A stretch of 64,000 bases of DNA, from the NCBI GenBank assembly GCA_050247075.1, contig JBFWUW010000007.1:1-64000 (forward strand), read 5' to 3'. The first letter of the stretch is position 1. Every line of letters starts with the position of its first letter. Positions 1-9,289 of the stretch are shown piece after piece. The stretch is from JBFWUW01 sp050247075. Lineage in GTDB: Bacteria; Planctomycetota; Planctomycetia; Pirellulales; JBFWUW01. A program made the position numbers and the translations under genes. The notes under the pieces are model-generated. The model did no database searches. It was not told the DNA's origin and worked only from the letters and a program-made list of their open reading frames with translations.

Positions 1-2
1 CC

Positions 3-1172
3 GCGATTCGCGCTCGTGGCTGGAGTGATCGCCGCGGCGTACGGCAAGCCCGCCGCACGCCCAGCAGCATTGTCTCTCCCTATCAGTTGCCCAGTGCCAA
101 GGTCGCGGATGATATCCACGACCTGGAAGACCGCGAGGAATTTCTGACGCCTCCCCGGCCAACCATCAAGCCGCAACGGCCTGCCGCGCTTGGCCGCTGG
201 ATGTGGCTGCCTGATCCTAGCGAGATTCGCGCCGGAGGTTTTTTCGACCCCGACCGCGAAGCCGAGCAAGCCCACCGTGAGCGCGGTTCGAAGATTGCCG
301 GTTTCACAATCCGTCAACGGGTGGAACCCGTGGATCACGAGGAGTTATTTTCTCCTTGGGCACCATCTCCACCGCCGCTGCAACCAACGGCACGCGGCCG
401 CTGGATCTGGCTGCCAGAGCCGAGCGAGTTCCGCGGCAATGGCTTCTTTTCGCCCGATGTCGTTGACGCGCCGCGCGAGATTGGCCCGACCGAGGCGGTG
501 TTTCACGATGACCTGCCCCCCGCGGCCGACGATTTCAGTCTGCTCGAAAAAGGCTCGCCAGTCCCACGGCCCACGCCTCAAGCCGTGGCCGAGGATCTGG
601 AGGAACTTGGATTTCCGACCGAGCAGCCCCCCTGCGGCAACCTGGAGGAGATTGCGGACCTAATGGCGCAAAATCCAGGCGTCACAGACGGCAGCCTGTT
701 TGCAGAGGAAACCGACGATTGCCCCGGCCACGGCGAATGCCAGCCACAAATCGACCGTCGTCAGGCTGCCTTGCGGCATCTGCGGCGAATTGAATCCGAG
801 CGCACGCCCGATATTTCCGCCGAGTGGACGGAACCGCGCACGCTGGAAGCGACCAAGGCCGAGCAGCACGTAGCGGACTCCATCCGCACGATGCGCGAAA
901 CCAGCTTTGACCTGGAAGTAGCAGCCCAACGGCTGGAGGAACAACAATTGTACTACCGGGCCGACCAGTTGCGGGAATTTGCCGCCCAGTTGCGGCAAGA
1001 GGCCCGCAGCGCCATGGGAGGCTGGTCGCTGAAGCGGCTTTATCCGCAAACCCGCGAGGCACCCGTGGGGGCCGAGCGCGACCTAGGACGGGAATTGGAA
1101 CAGCTTCGCGACGAGTTGTACCGCGTCCGCGAGGCGCTCAAACAACAGGCCGAGACACCGCCGCGGCGCTAG
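3..1172 (+). CDS. Hypothetical coiled-coil protein with two WLP repeats, 5' end outside the window
   Basis: I do not recognise a family. The frame is open to the left edge, and a TTG at 87 is only a possible internal start, so the gene is probably cut at its 5' end. Two copies of a tryptophan-rich motif, GRWMWLPDPSE then GRWIWLPEPSE, each followed by an FF-x-P ending (about 191-250 and 393-450), sit in an acidic, proline-rich N-terminal half. The C-terminal 100 residues are rich in Q, L, R and E (LEEQQLYYRADQLREFA and later heptads) and should form a coiled coil. There is no membrane segment in the visible part. A strong hairpin follows the stop at 1206-1241. The repeat suggests a short linear binding motif in two copies, but this is inference. 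Real gene: likely, because codon use is uniform and the frame is long. Confidence 0.6.
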   Translation, partial: AIRARGWSDRRGVRQARRTPSSIVSPYQLPSAKVADDIHDLEDREEFLTPPRPTIKPQRPAALGRWMWLPDPSEIRAGGFFDPDREAEQAHRERGSKIAGFTIRQRVEPVDHEELFSPWAPSPPPLQPTARGRWIWLPEPSEFRGNGFFSPDVVDAPREIGPTEAVFHDDLPPAADDFSLLEKGSPVPRPTPQAVAEDLEELGFPTEQPPCGNLEEIADLMAQNPGVTDGSLFAEETDDCPGHGECQPQIDRRQAALRHLRRIESERTPDISAEWTEPRTLEATKAEQHVADSIRTMRETSFDLEVAAQRLEEQQLYYRADQLREFAAQLRQEARSAMGGWSLKRLYPQTREAPVGAERDLGRELEQLRDELYRVREALKQQAETPPRR

Positions 1173-1205
1173 CGGCACGGTCCGCCTCAATGCCTAAGGG
1201 ATTCC

Positions 1206-1241
1206 ACGGCCGCCGCGGCCTGACAGAGTTGCGGCGGCCGT
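1206..1241 (+). terminator. Strong GC hairpin after the first gene
   Basis: A perfect 11-bp inverted repeat (ACGGCCGCCGC, loop of 14, GCGGCGGCCGT) lies 34 bases after the stop of the upstream gene and before the phosphatase gene. No T-run follows, so it may be a transcript-end hairpin rather than a classical intrinsic terminator. Confidence 0.45.
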
Positions 1242-1318
1242 GTTGCGTTCAGGGGCCATGCACCGTGGTTTCACCGCGACGAGTTTATTTTTGCCGCCAT
1301 CCGTAGTAGGCTGTCGGC

Positions 1319-2116
1319 ATGATGAACCCTGAAATCTCGTCGCGATTGGAACTGGCCCGCGCCATTGCCCTGGAAGCGGGCCAGGTCACGCTGCGCTACT
1401 TTGGCCAAGGCAACTTTGACGTGGAATGGAAGCGTGACGCATCCCCCGTCACGGTTGCCGACCGCGAGGCGGAACAGCACTTGCGGGCACGAATCGCGGC
1501 GGCCTTTCCGGCGGACGGTATCTTGGGGGAGGAGTTCGGCGAACAGCCCGGCACCAGCGGGTATCGCTGGATTCTCGACCCCATCGATGGCACGCAGTCT
1601 TTTATCCACGGCGTGCCGCTATATGGCACCCTGATCGGCGTCGAACGCGAAGGACGCAGCCAGGTCGGCGTGATCTCGGTCCCCGCGCTGGGGGAGATGG
1701 CCTGGGCAGGGGTTGGCGGTGGAGCCTGGTATTCGCAGCGCGGCCAAGATCCCCGGCCGGCGAAAGTCTCCTCGTGCGGGCAAATGGGGGATGGCCTGTT
1801 CGTAACCAGCGATTTCGCCGGGTGGACCAAGACAAACCGCCAGGCTGCCCTGTCCCGCATGGGCCGACTGGCCCGCCGCGGCCGTACCTGGGGCGACTGC
1901 TACGGCTACATGCTGGTCGCGGTCGGCCGGGCCGAAGCCATGATCGACCCGATCATGAACGTGTGGGACGCCGCCGCCATTCAGCCCATTTTGGAAGAGG
2001 CTGGCGGCACCTTCACCGACTGGCAAGGCCAGCCAACCATTCACTCGGGCGAAGGCGTAGCCACCAACGGGCTGGTGCTGAAGGAAGTTCTCAGTGAGTT
2101 GGGTAAGAGCGAATAG
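1319..2116 (+). CDS. hisN: Inositol monophosphatase family phosphatase, probable histidinol-phosphatase (HisN type)
   Basis: A magnesium-dependent phosphatase of the IMPase fold; the closest named role is dephosphorylation of histidinol phosphate in histidine synthesis. Visible signature residues are the metal-binding GEE (in ILGEEFGE, about residue 72), the DPIDGT motif (about residue 89) with F following nearby, and the C-terminal NVWDAAAIQPI motif that carries the third aspartate. Length (265 aa) is normal for the family. Two ATGs lie in tandem at 1319 and 1322; no clear ribosome site separates them, so the first is used. It stands alone between the hairpin at 1206 and lpxB. Alternatives are inositol-1-phosphatase or 3'-phosphoadenosine phosphatase (CysQ); the family is certain, the substrate is not. 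Confidence 0.8.
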   Translation: MMNPEISSRLELARAIALEAGQVTLRYFGQGNFDVEWKRDASPVTVADREAEQHLRARIAAAFPADGILGEEFGEQPGTSGYRWILDPIDGTQSFIHGVPLYGTLIGVEREGRSQVGVISVPALGEMAWAGVGGGAWYSQRGQDPRPAKVSSCGQMGDGLFVTSDFAGWTKTNRQAALSRMGRLARRGRTWGDCYGYMLVAVGRAEAMIDPIMNVWDAAAIQPILEEAGGTFTDWQGQPTIHSGEGVATNGLVLKEVLSELGKSE

Positions 2117-2125
2117 CGGAGAAGC

Positions 2126-2262
2126 TATCAGCTATCAGCTATTAGTTGTCAGTTTTCAGTTGTCGGTCATTGGCACACTGCTGATGGCTCCCTCAACGCT
2201 TGCACTGAACACCAAACACCTCCTCTTCATCCTTCTGCCTTCATCCTTCTGCCTTTATTTCC
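2126..2262. repeat. Simple-sequence repeats: TCAG-type heptamers and CTTCATCCTTCTGC units
   Basis: The gap between the phosphatase and lpxB holds two low-complexity arrays. At 2126-2170 the pattern alternates AGCTATC and TCAGTTTT/TTGTCAG units. At 2226-2252 the unit CCTTCTGCCTTCAT is repeated. Relatives of the first array recur at 18967, 19227, 50255 and 53147, and of the second at about 19689. No gene is seen in this gap. Confidence 0.7.
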
Positions 2263-2358
2263 TGCCCTTCCTCGCCCTTCGCTGATTTGCGATACTCTGG
2301 CCCCCACGGATGATTTCTTGCCGGAAAGTGCATTCTCTGGCCACGGTAGGCGAAACGG

Positions 2359-3609
2359 ATGAAGATCTTTTTCTCGGTTGGCGAACCCAGCGGCGATCAG
2401 CATGCCGCCAACTTGGCGCAGGCGCTGCGCTTGAAGCAGCAAGATTTGAGCCTGACTGGCTTTGGCGGCCCGCGGATGGCCGAGGCCGGATGCAAACTGC
2501 TGCACGATATGTCGTCGCTGGCGGTCATGGGGCTGGGGCCAGCCTTAGCCAAACTGCCGCAATTTGCCAGGTTGCTGGCGCAGGCCAATCGCTATTTTGC
2601 ACAGCAACGGCCCGACGCCGTGGTCTTGGTTGATTTCCCCGGCTTCAACTGGTGGATCGCCCGTTGCGCCAAACGGCACGGCATACCGGTCTACTACTAT
2701 TGCCCTCCGCAAGTTTGGGCCTGGGCCCGCTGGCGTGTCAGCAAGTTGCGGCGGCTGGCCGACCATATTTTGTGTACGCTGCCGTTCGAGGCCGCCTGGC
2801 TCAATGAGCGCGGCTGCCACGCCACCTATGTCGGCCACCCGTACTTTGACGACGTGCGCCTCAAGCAACTGGACCGCGAATTCGTAGCTGCCCAGCGCCG
2901 TCTTGCTGGGCCGATGGTGACCATTCTGCCTGGCTCTCGCACGCAAGAGATCAAACACAACTTGCCGTCGCTGTTGAAGGCGGCCGCCCGCGTGCGGGCC
3001 GAAGTCCCTCAGGTACGCTTTTGCATCGCGGCCTTCAAGCCGGCCCATGCCGAGCTGGCGGGCCGGATGGCCCAAGTCACCGGCCTGCCGATCGACATTC
3101 ATGTGGGCCGTACGCAAGAACTGATGCACCTGGCGACTTGCTGCCTGGCGGTTTCGGGTTCGGTGTCGCTAGAACTGCTGTACCACACGCGGCCGACCGC
3201 CATTCTGTACCAGCTCTCGCGCAGCGGTTTCTGGCTGTACAACGCCATGCTTAAAGTTCCGTATATCACGCTGGTCAACTTGATCTCGACGGGCCGGTTG
3301 GAGCGGCCGGCCCGTGCCGCTGGCCAGCTCGCGTCCGCCAACGAAGACCATGTCTTGTTTCCGGAGTACCCCACCTGTCAGGATTGCTCGCCCCAACTAG
3401 CCGCGCACATCGTCCGATGGCTGACGGACGAAAACAGCCACAGTGATCGCGTGGCGGAGTTGGCTGAGCTCAAAGCCCGGCTATGTCACGGCGGCGCATC
3501 GCGCAAGGCGGCCGACTACCTATTAACCACGCTGGCCCACCACAGCGAGCAAATCCCCCGTCCGCACTTCTTGCCAGGTGCCCCCACGCCCGGCAAACGC
3601 AAGATGTGA
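2359..3609 (+). CDS. lpxB: Lipid-A-disaccharide synthase
   Basis: Catalyses condensation of UDP-2,3-diacylglucosamine with lipid X to the lipid A disaccharide, a peripheral inner-membrane step of outer-membrane lipopolysaccharide synthesis. The N-terminus KIFFSVGEPSGDQHAANL is the diagnostic LpxB motif (SxGExSGD), followed by GFGGPRM, the DFPGFNWW segment, PPQVWAWARWR, and the nucleotide-binding region LPGSRTQEI. The C-terminal half has VSGSVSLELLY, matching the family's SGTATLE segment. At 416 aa it is slightly longer than E. coli LpxB (382) through a C-terminal tail. The ATG at 2359 gives the canonical N-terminus. No other lpx genes are nearby, so it is not in an lpxD-fabZ-lpxA-lpxB operon. 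Its presence shows the organism probably makes lipid A. Confidence 0.95.
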   Translation: MKIFFSVGEPSGDQHAANLAQALRLKQQDLSLTGFGGPRMAEAGCKLLHDMSSLAVMGLGPALAKLPQFARLLAQANRYFAQQRPDAVVLVDFPGFNWWIARCAKRHGIPVYYYCPPQVWAWARWRVSKLRRLADHILCTLPFEAAWLNERGCHATYVGHPYFDDVRLKQLDREFVAAQRRLAGPMVTILPGSRTQEIKHNLPSLLKAAARVRAEVPQVRFCIAAFKPAHAELAGRMAQVTGLPIDIHVGRTQELMHLATCCLAVSGSVSLELLYHTRPTAILYQLSRSGFWLYNAMLKVPYITLVNLISTGRLERPARAAGQLASANEDHVLFPEYPTCQDCSPQLAAHIVRWLTDENSHSDRVAELAELKARLCHGGASRKAADYLLTTLAHHSEQIPRPHFLPGAPTPGKRKM

Positions 3610-3669
3610 ACGAATCGCGACGAGAAGGCTTCTGTATGCAGTCCTGCCCCCCCTTTGCAATCTTCCGGT

Positions 3670-6600
3670 TCACCGTAGCTGGGCAAAGATTCGCTGCAAT
3701 TCGGAAGGCTCAGCCGGTTTTACCAGGTGATGGTTGAAACCCGCATCGAGTGCTTTTTGCCGGTCATCGTCCTGGCCCCACCCGGTTAAGGCCACTAGCA
3801 TCATCGCCTGCCCCCAGGGCTGCTGGCGAATGGCCTTGGAGGCTTCATAGCCATTCATCCGCGGCATGCCGATATCCATCAGAACGACATGGGGTTGAAA
3901 CTGTTGGGCCAATTCCACGCCTTGCAGGCCGTCGCCCGCCGTTCGCACCTCGTTCCCCAACATCTTGACGACCATGCCCAAGGTGGTGGCGGCATCCGCG
4001 TTGTCATCCACCACTAAGACTCTTAGCTTGGCTGGCTTGGCATTCTCGGCGACGGGCGGCCTCTCTGGTTCGGCGACTGACGGCGGAAGGACCGGCAGGC
4101 TGACGGCGAATTCGCTTCCTTGGTTCTTGCCGCCGCTATGCACCTCAACCTTTCCGCCGTGCATTTCCACGAGCCGCTTCACCAGCGTCAGGCCAATTCC
4201 CAGGCCTTTGTAACCCGTCTCCAGCGAGCGGTCGATCTGCGAGAACATTTCAAAGATGCCGCCTTGCAGTTCCGGCGGAATTCCAATGCCGTTGTCCTTG
4301 ACCGTGACCATTACCTCGTTGCCTTGCGGTTGGGCAATCAACTCGATGTGGCCCCCGGCCGGTGTGTACTTGGCCGCGTTGTTGAGCAAATTCGCCAGAA
4401 CCTGGGCCAGCCGGTGGGGATCGGCGTCCAGCAAGATGGGGGCGGGCGGAAGCGTAACCCTGAGCTGGTGGTTGGATTCCTGAACAAATGGCTGCGATGC
4501 CTCAACGGCATTGCGGACGACTTCCGCCAGGGAGACCTGGCATTTCCGCAACTCCAACTTGCCTTGGGTGATTCGAGAGACCTCGAGCAGATCGTCGATC
4601 AGCCGCACCATTTGTTGGGCCTGCCGCTCCATCGTGCCGCGAACTTCCTCCATCATTACCGGATCGTCCTTGGCCAGTTTCATGACTTCCAGGCCGGTGC
4701 GAATGGGGGCCAGCGGATTGCGCAATTCGTGCGCCAAGGTGGCCAAAAAAACGTCTTTGCGGCGGTCGGCCTCGGAAAGCCGCGCGGCGAGCGCCCGCAA
4801 GGCCTCGTCGGCCAGCTTTCGCGCGGTAATATCCATCACCGTGCCATCGAAACTGGCCACTCGGGGGTTTTCTTCCGTCTGCTCGAAGTTGGCCCGGCCC
4901 TTGGCCAAAATCCATCGCACCGAGCCATCGGGATGGACCACGCGGTACTCCTCCGCGTATGGCGCTAGCCTGTCGGGATCGATGGCGGCGGCAATGCTCT
5001 CTCGGATGCGCTGCCGGTCGTCGTCGTGCAGCGCTGCGAACGCCTGTTCGTAGTCGATCGGCGAAGTCGAACCGTGAACGATCAACCGGAACCGCTCGTC
5101 GGTCGATAGCTCGTTCGTCGCGGGGTCGATGTGCCACGAACCGAGTTCCGCCGATTCGAGCGCCAATCGCCAGCGGGCCTCGCTCTCGCGAAGTTCGGCT
5201 TCGGCTCGTCTTTGACCTGTTACGTCCATCGCCACGCCGGGCATGCGGATCGCGCGGCCGCCCGCGTCGCGTTCGACTCGCCCGCGGGCAATCACCGACC
5301 TGGTTTCGCCGTTCTTCCCCCGCAGCCTGTAATTGGTCTCGAACGTGTTCCCGACCCGCAGCGCTTGCGCGATCACTTCCGCGACGCGCTGCCGGTCCTC
5401 GGGCTGAATCGCCTCCAAATAATCCTCCAGCGAACCGGCCACTGCTACTCGCGGGCTGAAGCCAAACATGGCTGCCAGGTTTCGGTCGCCCTGGACGACA
5501 TTGTTGATGGGATCGTATTCCCAGGTTCCAATCTCGGCGGCCGCCAATGTCGATTCCAAGCGCGAGCGAATCTTCTGGAGTTCCTCCTCGCGGCGCTGGA
5601 CCTCGCTGATGTCGGTGTTGGTGCCAAACCAGCGGACGACCTGTCCTTGCGAATCCTTGACGGGATGGATTCGCGTCAAAAATGGATGAAAGGCTCCATC
5701 CTGGCCGCGTAACGGAAAGACCATCTCAAACGACTCGGCCCGCGCAATCGAGTCCTTCCACTTCTCCAAGACCCTCGGCAGCACCTGCGGGTCGTGAACC
5801 GATTGCCAGCCCCAGCCTTCCATTTGTTCTTGGGTGGTTCCGGTGTAATCGAACCAGCGCTGGTTGTACCAGAAGATATGTCCGTCGGGGTGGGCCATCC
5901 AAGCCAGTTGGGGAATGGAGTTGGCGAGGTTGCGAAACTGCAGCTCCTGTTCCTCCACCTTGGCCAAGGCCCCGCGCAGCGACTCGGCCCGTTCCCGTTC
6001 CGTTCTCAGGTCGGCCAGCTCGTTGATCAGCACTTGCGAGGTCTCGCACGATTGCGCCTCGGGATCGTTGTGTACGCACTCGGCCAGCGCTTCGTGGACC
6101 GCCAGCAGTTTCGTGATGTCTTCCTCCAGTTTCAGTTCCGGGTGGACCTTGGTCCAAAAGTGCGCCGTGCGGACGAACGTCAGAAAGACCAGCAAATGCT
6201 GAATCATGGCCCCGTCTAAAGCCCCGCGCAATGCCGCCAGGCAGCGGTCCGCGCGGGGAGTTTGCAGAAATACATGCGCCGCGCAGGCAAACAGGGCCTC
6301 CTCCAACGGATCATTCGCCTCGGGCAGGCGAGGCAGCGGCGATGCAAGTGCCTCTACCAAGGCCAGGTGCGGGTCCAGATTCTCGCCCCTGGGAAGTGGC
6401 CGGCGCAAGAGCCGCACCACGGCATCGAGAGTTACCGGTGGACATTGGCTGTCTCCCGCTGGCCTTCCCAAACCGACCAAGAAACCAACATGGCGCGAAA
6501 TACAGTACCGGACCTCGCAAAAGCGCGAAAGGTAAACGAACAGCCGCTCTTTGAACAAGGACGGAAGTGGATTGTCCAGATAGCCGAATTTGGCGAAACC

Positions 6601-6732
6601 CCACAAATTAGCCGTGATCTCCGGGGCGTCCCCCGCCAGACGAAAGAAATTGGGCAGCACGCCAAAGCGGTCTCCGACCTCGGCCTGCAGCGGAGAAACC
6701 AGTGGCGGTGATTGTTGGGACGGTTCGGTCAT
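3670..6732 (-). CDS. Hybrid sensor histidine kinase: AhpD-like domain, three PAS domains, HisKA, HATPase, receiver
   Basis: A 1020-aa cytoplasmic hybrid kinase with no clear membrane helix. Residues about 1-230 resemble the carboxymuconolactone/AhpD-like helical fold, including CEVRYCISRH where AhpD has its redox CxxC-x3-H. Then come three PAS domains (about 265-385, 390-515, 520-645; PAS1 has WYNQRWFDYTG, PAS3 ends in a PAC-like MDITARK). HisKA starts near 660 with the phospho-acceptor in LAHELRNPLAPI. The ATPase domain shows DNGIGIP and GLGIGLTLVKRLVEMHGG. The C-terminal receiver has LVVDDNADAA, the acceptor aspartate in VVLMDIGMP, and ALTGWG with K in HHLVKP. The gene is convergent with lpxB and has no dedicated response regulator beside it. 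Input signal unknown; redox or ligand sensing is an inference from the domains. Confidence 0.92.
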   Translation of the reverse strand: MTEPSQQSPPLVSPLQAEVGDRFGVLPNFFRLAGDAPEITANLWGFAKFGYLDNPLPSLFKERLFVYLSRFCEVRYCISRHVGFLVGLGRPAGDSQCPPVTLDAVVRLLRRPLPRGENLDPHLALVEALASPLPRLPEANDPLEEALFACAAHVFLQTPRADRCLAALRGALDGAMIQHLLVFLTFVRTAHFWTKVHPELKLEEDITKLLAVHEALAECVHNDPEAQSCETSQVLINELADLRTERERAESLRGALAKVEEQELQFRNLANSIPQLAWMAHPDGHIFWYNQRWFDYTGTTQEQMEGWGWQSVHDPQVLPRVLEKWKDSIARAESFEMVFPLRGQDGAFHPFLTRIHPVKDSQGQVVRWFGTNTDISEVQRREEELQKIRSRLESTLAAAEIGTWEYDPINNVVQGDRNLAAMFGFSPRVAVAGSLEDYLEAIQPEDRQRVAEVIAQALRVGNTFETNYRLRGKNGETRSVIARGRVERDAGGRAIRMPGVAMDVTGQRRAEAELRESEARWRLALESAELGSWHIDPATNELSTDERFRLIVHGSTSPIDYEQAFAALHDDDRQRIRESIAAAIDPDRLAPYAEEYRVVHPDGSVRWILAKGRANFEQTEENPRVASFDGTVMDITARKLADEALRALAARLSEADRRKDVFLATLAHELRNPLAPIRTGLEVMKLAKDDPVMMEEVRGTMERQAQQMVRLIDDLLEVSRITQGKLELRKCQVSLAEVVRNAVEASQPFVQESNHQLRVTLPPAPILLDADPHRLAQVLANLLNNAAKYTPAGGHIELIAQPQGNEVMVTVKDNGIGIPPELQGGIFEMFSQIDRSLETGYKGLGIGLTLVKRLVEMHGGKVEVHSGGKNQGSEFAVSLPVLPPSVAEPERPPVAENAKPAKLRVLVVDDNADAATTLGMVVKMLGNEVRTAGDGLQGVELAQQFQPHVVLMDIGMPRMNGYEASKAIRQQPWGQAMMLVALTGWGQDDDRQKALDAGFNHHLVKPAEPSELQRIFAQLR

Positions 6733-6931
6733 GGGTGGAGTGATTTACGGCAATTCCTGGCATGCACGCGCAGTCTGGCGGCGGGGCTTGGAGTTCCGGA
6801 TCGCCAGCGATGATCGAATCATAATCTTAGCAAGGAAAGACGCTGGCCGCGCCCATCGGTTCATGCTTTGCAGGCATTTGAAGATAATGCAACGATAGCG
6901 GGCCACCGCGTTGTCGGGGGTGTTGCCTGGC

Positions 6932-6956
6932 TGTAGGAGCCGTCTCCGACGGCGAT
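6932..6956 (+). repeat. TGTAGGAG palindromic repeat, GCCGTCTCCGACGGC variant
   Basis: Reads TGTAGGAG, then the palindrome GCCGTCTCCGACGGC (6-bp arms, 3-base centre), then GAT. The same frame around GGCGTTTCCAACGCC recurs at 14933, 14961, 23521, 23551, 23581, and this variant again near 46051. Confidence 0.8.
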
Positions 6957-7068
6957 AATCGGCGTTCCATCCTCGAGGGCCGAGACCGCCAAAAACGCCG
7001 TACTTTCAGGCCGGATTGCTCATCGCGGCCGAGAACGGCGGGATGGTGCCGCTTCGCTAAGAGAAGGA

Positions 7069-7203
7069 CCACGAATTGAACGAATCTAACGAATAAAGAT
7101 CCTACGGTACGAGTTCTTTTAGTCGCTGCCCGCCCCCTTTTCCTCAAGCTAGTTTCCACTCAGGAGATTCATTCGTTAGATTCGATTCGTTTGATTCGTG
7201 GTT
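7069..7203. repeat. MITE-like element with about 32-bp terminal inverted repeats
   Basis: Left end CCACGAATTGAACGAATC (7069 onward, to about 7100) and right end at about 7166-7203 (ending TTTGATTCGTGG) are imperfect reverse complements, enclosing about 65 bases with no coding capacity. The layout is that of a miniature inverted-repeat element. Confidence 0.6.
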
Positions 7204-7411
7204 CTCACCAAGACCCGTCTAATTGCCGGTGCGCACTCAACTCTCGCTGGCAATGCGCTATCTTCAAATGTCTGCATGCTTTGTCAAAGCGGAGGATCAG
7301 GGTCCAGCCGATCGGGTGCCACCCTACAACGGAGCTTTGACAAAGTACTTGCGGCCCAAGCTCGGCAATCGACTGCGAGGTTCCGCCATTGGACGCGGAA
7401 TCGATGGATTG

Positions 7412-9289
7412 TCAAAACTTCCAGACAAAGGGGGCGACTAGAACCGTGACGGTGCCGACGAGCAGATCGAGTGGTACGCCGATCTTGACGTAGTCGCTGA
7501 ACTTGTAGCCGCCGGGACCGTAGACCATGAGGCTGGTTTGATAGCCAATCGGAGTAGCGAAGCCGGCGGAGGCGGCCATCATGATGACGATGATGAACGG
7601 CATGACGCTGACATTCAGCCGGCTGGCCGTGGCCACCGCCATCGGAAACATCAGCGCGGCGGCGGCGTTGTTGGTGATGAGCTCCGTAACGATCACCGTT
7701 ATCAGGTAGATCACGGCCAGGCTCAGCCAGGGATGCCCGCCCGCCATGCCGATGAACGTAGCGGCGATGGCCTTGGCGGAACCGGTCTTTTCCAAGGCGG
7801 TCCCCAAGGCAAACGAGGCGGCGATCGCCAGCAGCACCGGCCAGTCAACATTCTTGCGGGCCAGATCGGGTGAGACGCAGCGCGTGAACAGCATCATGCC
7901 GGCCGCCAGCATGGCGGCTTTCAGCGGTGTCACCCGGCCAACCACCGGCAATTCGCCCAGGGAGTCGCCCAGCGTCATGGCCAGCACCATGCCCAGCAAA
8001 ATGGTCAAGGCGATAACGGCCCGTTCGTGGCTGGGGGGGCTCGAGCCTTCCAGGGCGCTCACCAGAAAGAAGTCTCGCGAGTTGCGGTGGTCGTCGGCGA
8101 ACGTCGTGCTGGCTTCCAACAACAGCGTGTCGCCCGCCGTCAATACGATATCGCCAATCTTCTTGTTGATCCGCTGGCCGTTGCGGGCCACGGCAATCAC
8201 GGCGGCGTTGTAGGTGCTGCGGAAGCGGCCATCGCGGATGGTCTTGCCTACGATAGGGCAAGTGTTGGAGACGACCGCCTCGATCAGGCAGCGCGACGAA
8301 CGAGGCGAGCCGAGCTTGAAGACCTGGTCGGTGGCGGGTGCCAGACCGCGAATTTTTTGCAGTTCCACGACCGATTCCACGATACCCACAAACAGCAGAC
8401 GGTCCCCCGCCCGCAAGCGTTCTTGGGGCGAGACAGCCGGCAGAATTAACTCCTCGCGGTCGATCTCCGCCAGAAACACCCCCTGCAAATGCCGCAGACC
8501 GGCCCCTTCGATGGTTTTGCCAACCAGCGGGCTGCCCGCCTCAACCATCATTTCGATGGTGTATTGGCGGGGATCGGACAGATCGCTCAAAGGAGGGCGG
8601 CGGTCGGGCAGTAGCCACTTGCTCAGGCCCACCACGAAGCAGATACCCAAAATAGCCGAGGGGATGCCGACCCAGGCGATGGAGAACATTTCCAGGCCAT
8701 TCTCCAAGCCGGTAAATTGTGGCTGGTTGTCGGCTGCATCGCCGCCTGGCTGAGCGGCTTTGGCCAATTTCTGTTGTTCCTCGGCGGCGGCTTTGATGAC
8801 CAGCCCGTTGACAACAAGATTAGTGCTGGTGCCAATCAGCGAGCATGTGCCGCCCAGAATGGCGGCGATCGACAGCGGCATCATCACCTTCGAGGGGGCA
8901 ATCCGCAGTTTCTTGGCCCAATCGTTGACGGCCGGAATGAGCATGGCCACCAACGGCGTGTTGTTCATAAAACCGCTCAGCAGGGCCGTCGGGGCCATCA
9001 GGCGAAACACGGCCACTTGCGCCGACTTGGGGCGGCCGAACAGGCGCTCGGCAACCCAAGTAATGCCTCCTGTCTCGACTACCCCGGCACTGACGATGAA
9101 CAGCACGGCGACGGTAATCATCCCTTCGTTGGCCATGCCAGCCAGCGCTTCCGCCGGTGTCAAAATGCCGGCCAGCAACAATAGCACCACGCCGCCGATC
9201 AAAATCAGATCGGCCGAGACACGGCCGCGCACCAGCAACCCAAACACCAGTGCCAGCACGGCGAGAGTAAACCAGGCTTGCCAGCCCAT
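7412..9289 (-). CDS. SLC13/DASS-type permease with two TrkA-C (RCK-C) domains
   Basis: A 625-aa inner-membrane transporter of the ArsB/NhaD superfamily. The N-terminal half (to about 215) has hydrophobic segments including WFTLAVLALVFGLLV, LILIGGVVLLLLAGILT and the re-entrant-type motif FMNNTPLVAML; the second membrane half repeats the pattern with TELITNNAAAALMFP. Between them, about residues 230-400, are two TrkA-C-like regulatory domains (EAGSPLVGKTIEGAGLR and SNTCPIVGKTIRDGRFR are the two tandem starts). This architecture is typical of sodium:sulfate/dicarboxylate-like permeases; substrate cannot be read from sequence (sulfate, citrate, phosphate are possibilities). ATG at 9289 is preferred over an in-frame TTG at 9298. 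It is a single gene, downstream in the same direction as the long exported protein at 9420. Confidence 0.88.
   Translation of the reverse strand: MGWQAWFTLAVLALVFGLLVRGRVSADLILIGGVVLLLLAGILTPAEALAGMANEGMITVAVLFIVSAGVVETGGITWVAERLFGRPKSAQVAVFRLMAPTALLSGFMNNTPLVAMLIPAVNDWAKKLRIAPSKVMMPLSIAAILGGTCSLIGTSTNLVVNGLVIKAAAEEQQKLAKAAQPGGDAADNQPQFTGLENGLEMFSIAWVGIPSAILGICFVVGLSKWLLPDRRPPLSDLSDPRQYTIEMMVEAGSPLVGKTIEGAGLRHLQGVFLAEIDREELILPAVSPQERLRAGDRLLFVGIVESVVELQKIRGLAPATDQVFKLGSPRSSRCLIEAVVSNTCPIVGKTIRDGRFRSTYNAAVIAVARNGQRINKKIGDIVLTAGDTLLLEASTTFADDHRNSRDFFLVSALEGSSPPSHERAVIALTILLGMVLAMTLGDSLGELPVVGRVTPLKAAMLAAGMMLFTRCVSPDLARKNVDWPVLLAIAASFALGTALEKTGSAKAIAATFIGMAGGHPWLSLAVIYLITVIVTELITNNAAAALMFPMAVATASRLNVSVMPFIIVIMMAASAGFATPIGYQTSLMVYGPGGYKFSDYVKIGVPLDLLVGTVTVLVAPFVWKF

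Larger units (their letters stand above)
6733..7411. other. Non-coding gap with nested inverted repeats
   Basis: No convincing gene in this 679-base gap between two divergently or tandemly placed minus-strand genes; short frames here lack family features. It holds a copy of the TGTAGGAG palindromic repeat (6932-6956), an element with terminal inverted repeats (7069-7203), and an outer imperfect inverted repeat (core ATCTTCAAATG[CT]CTGCA) at about 6872-6889 and 7259-7276. Confidence 0.7.
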
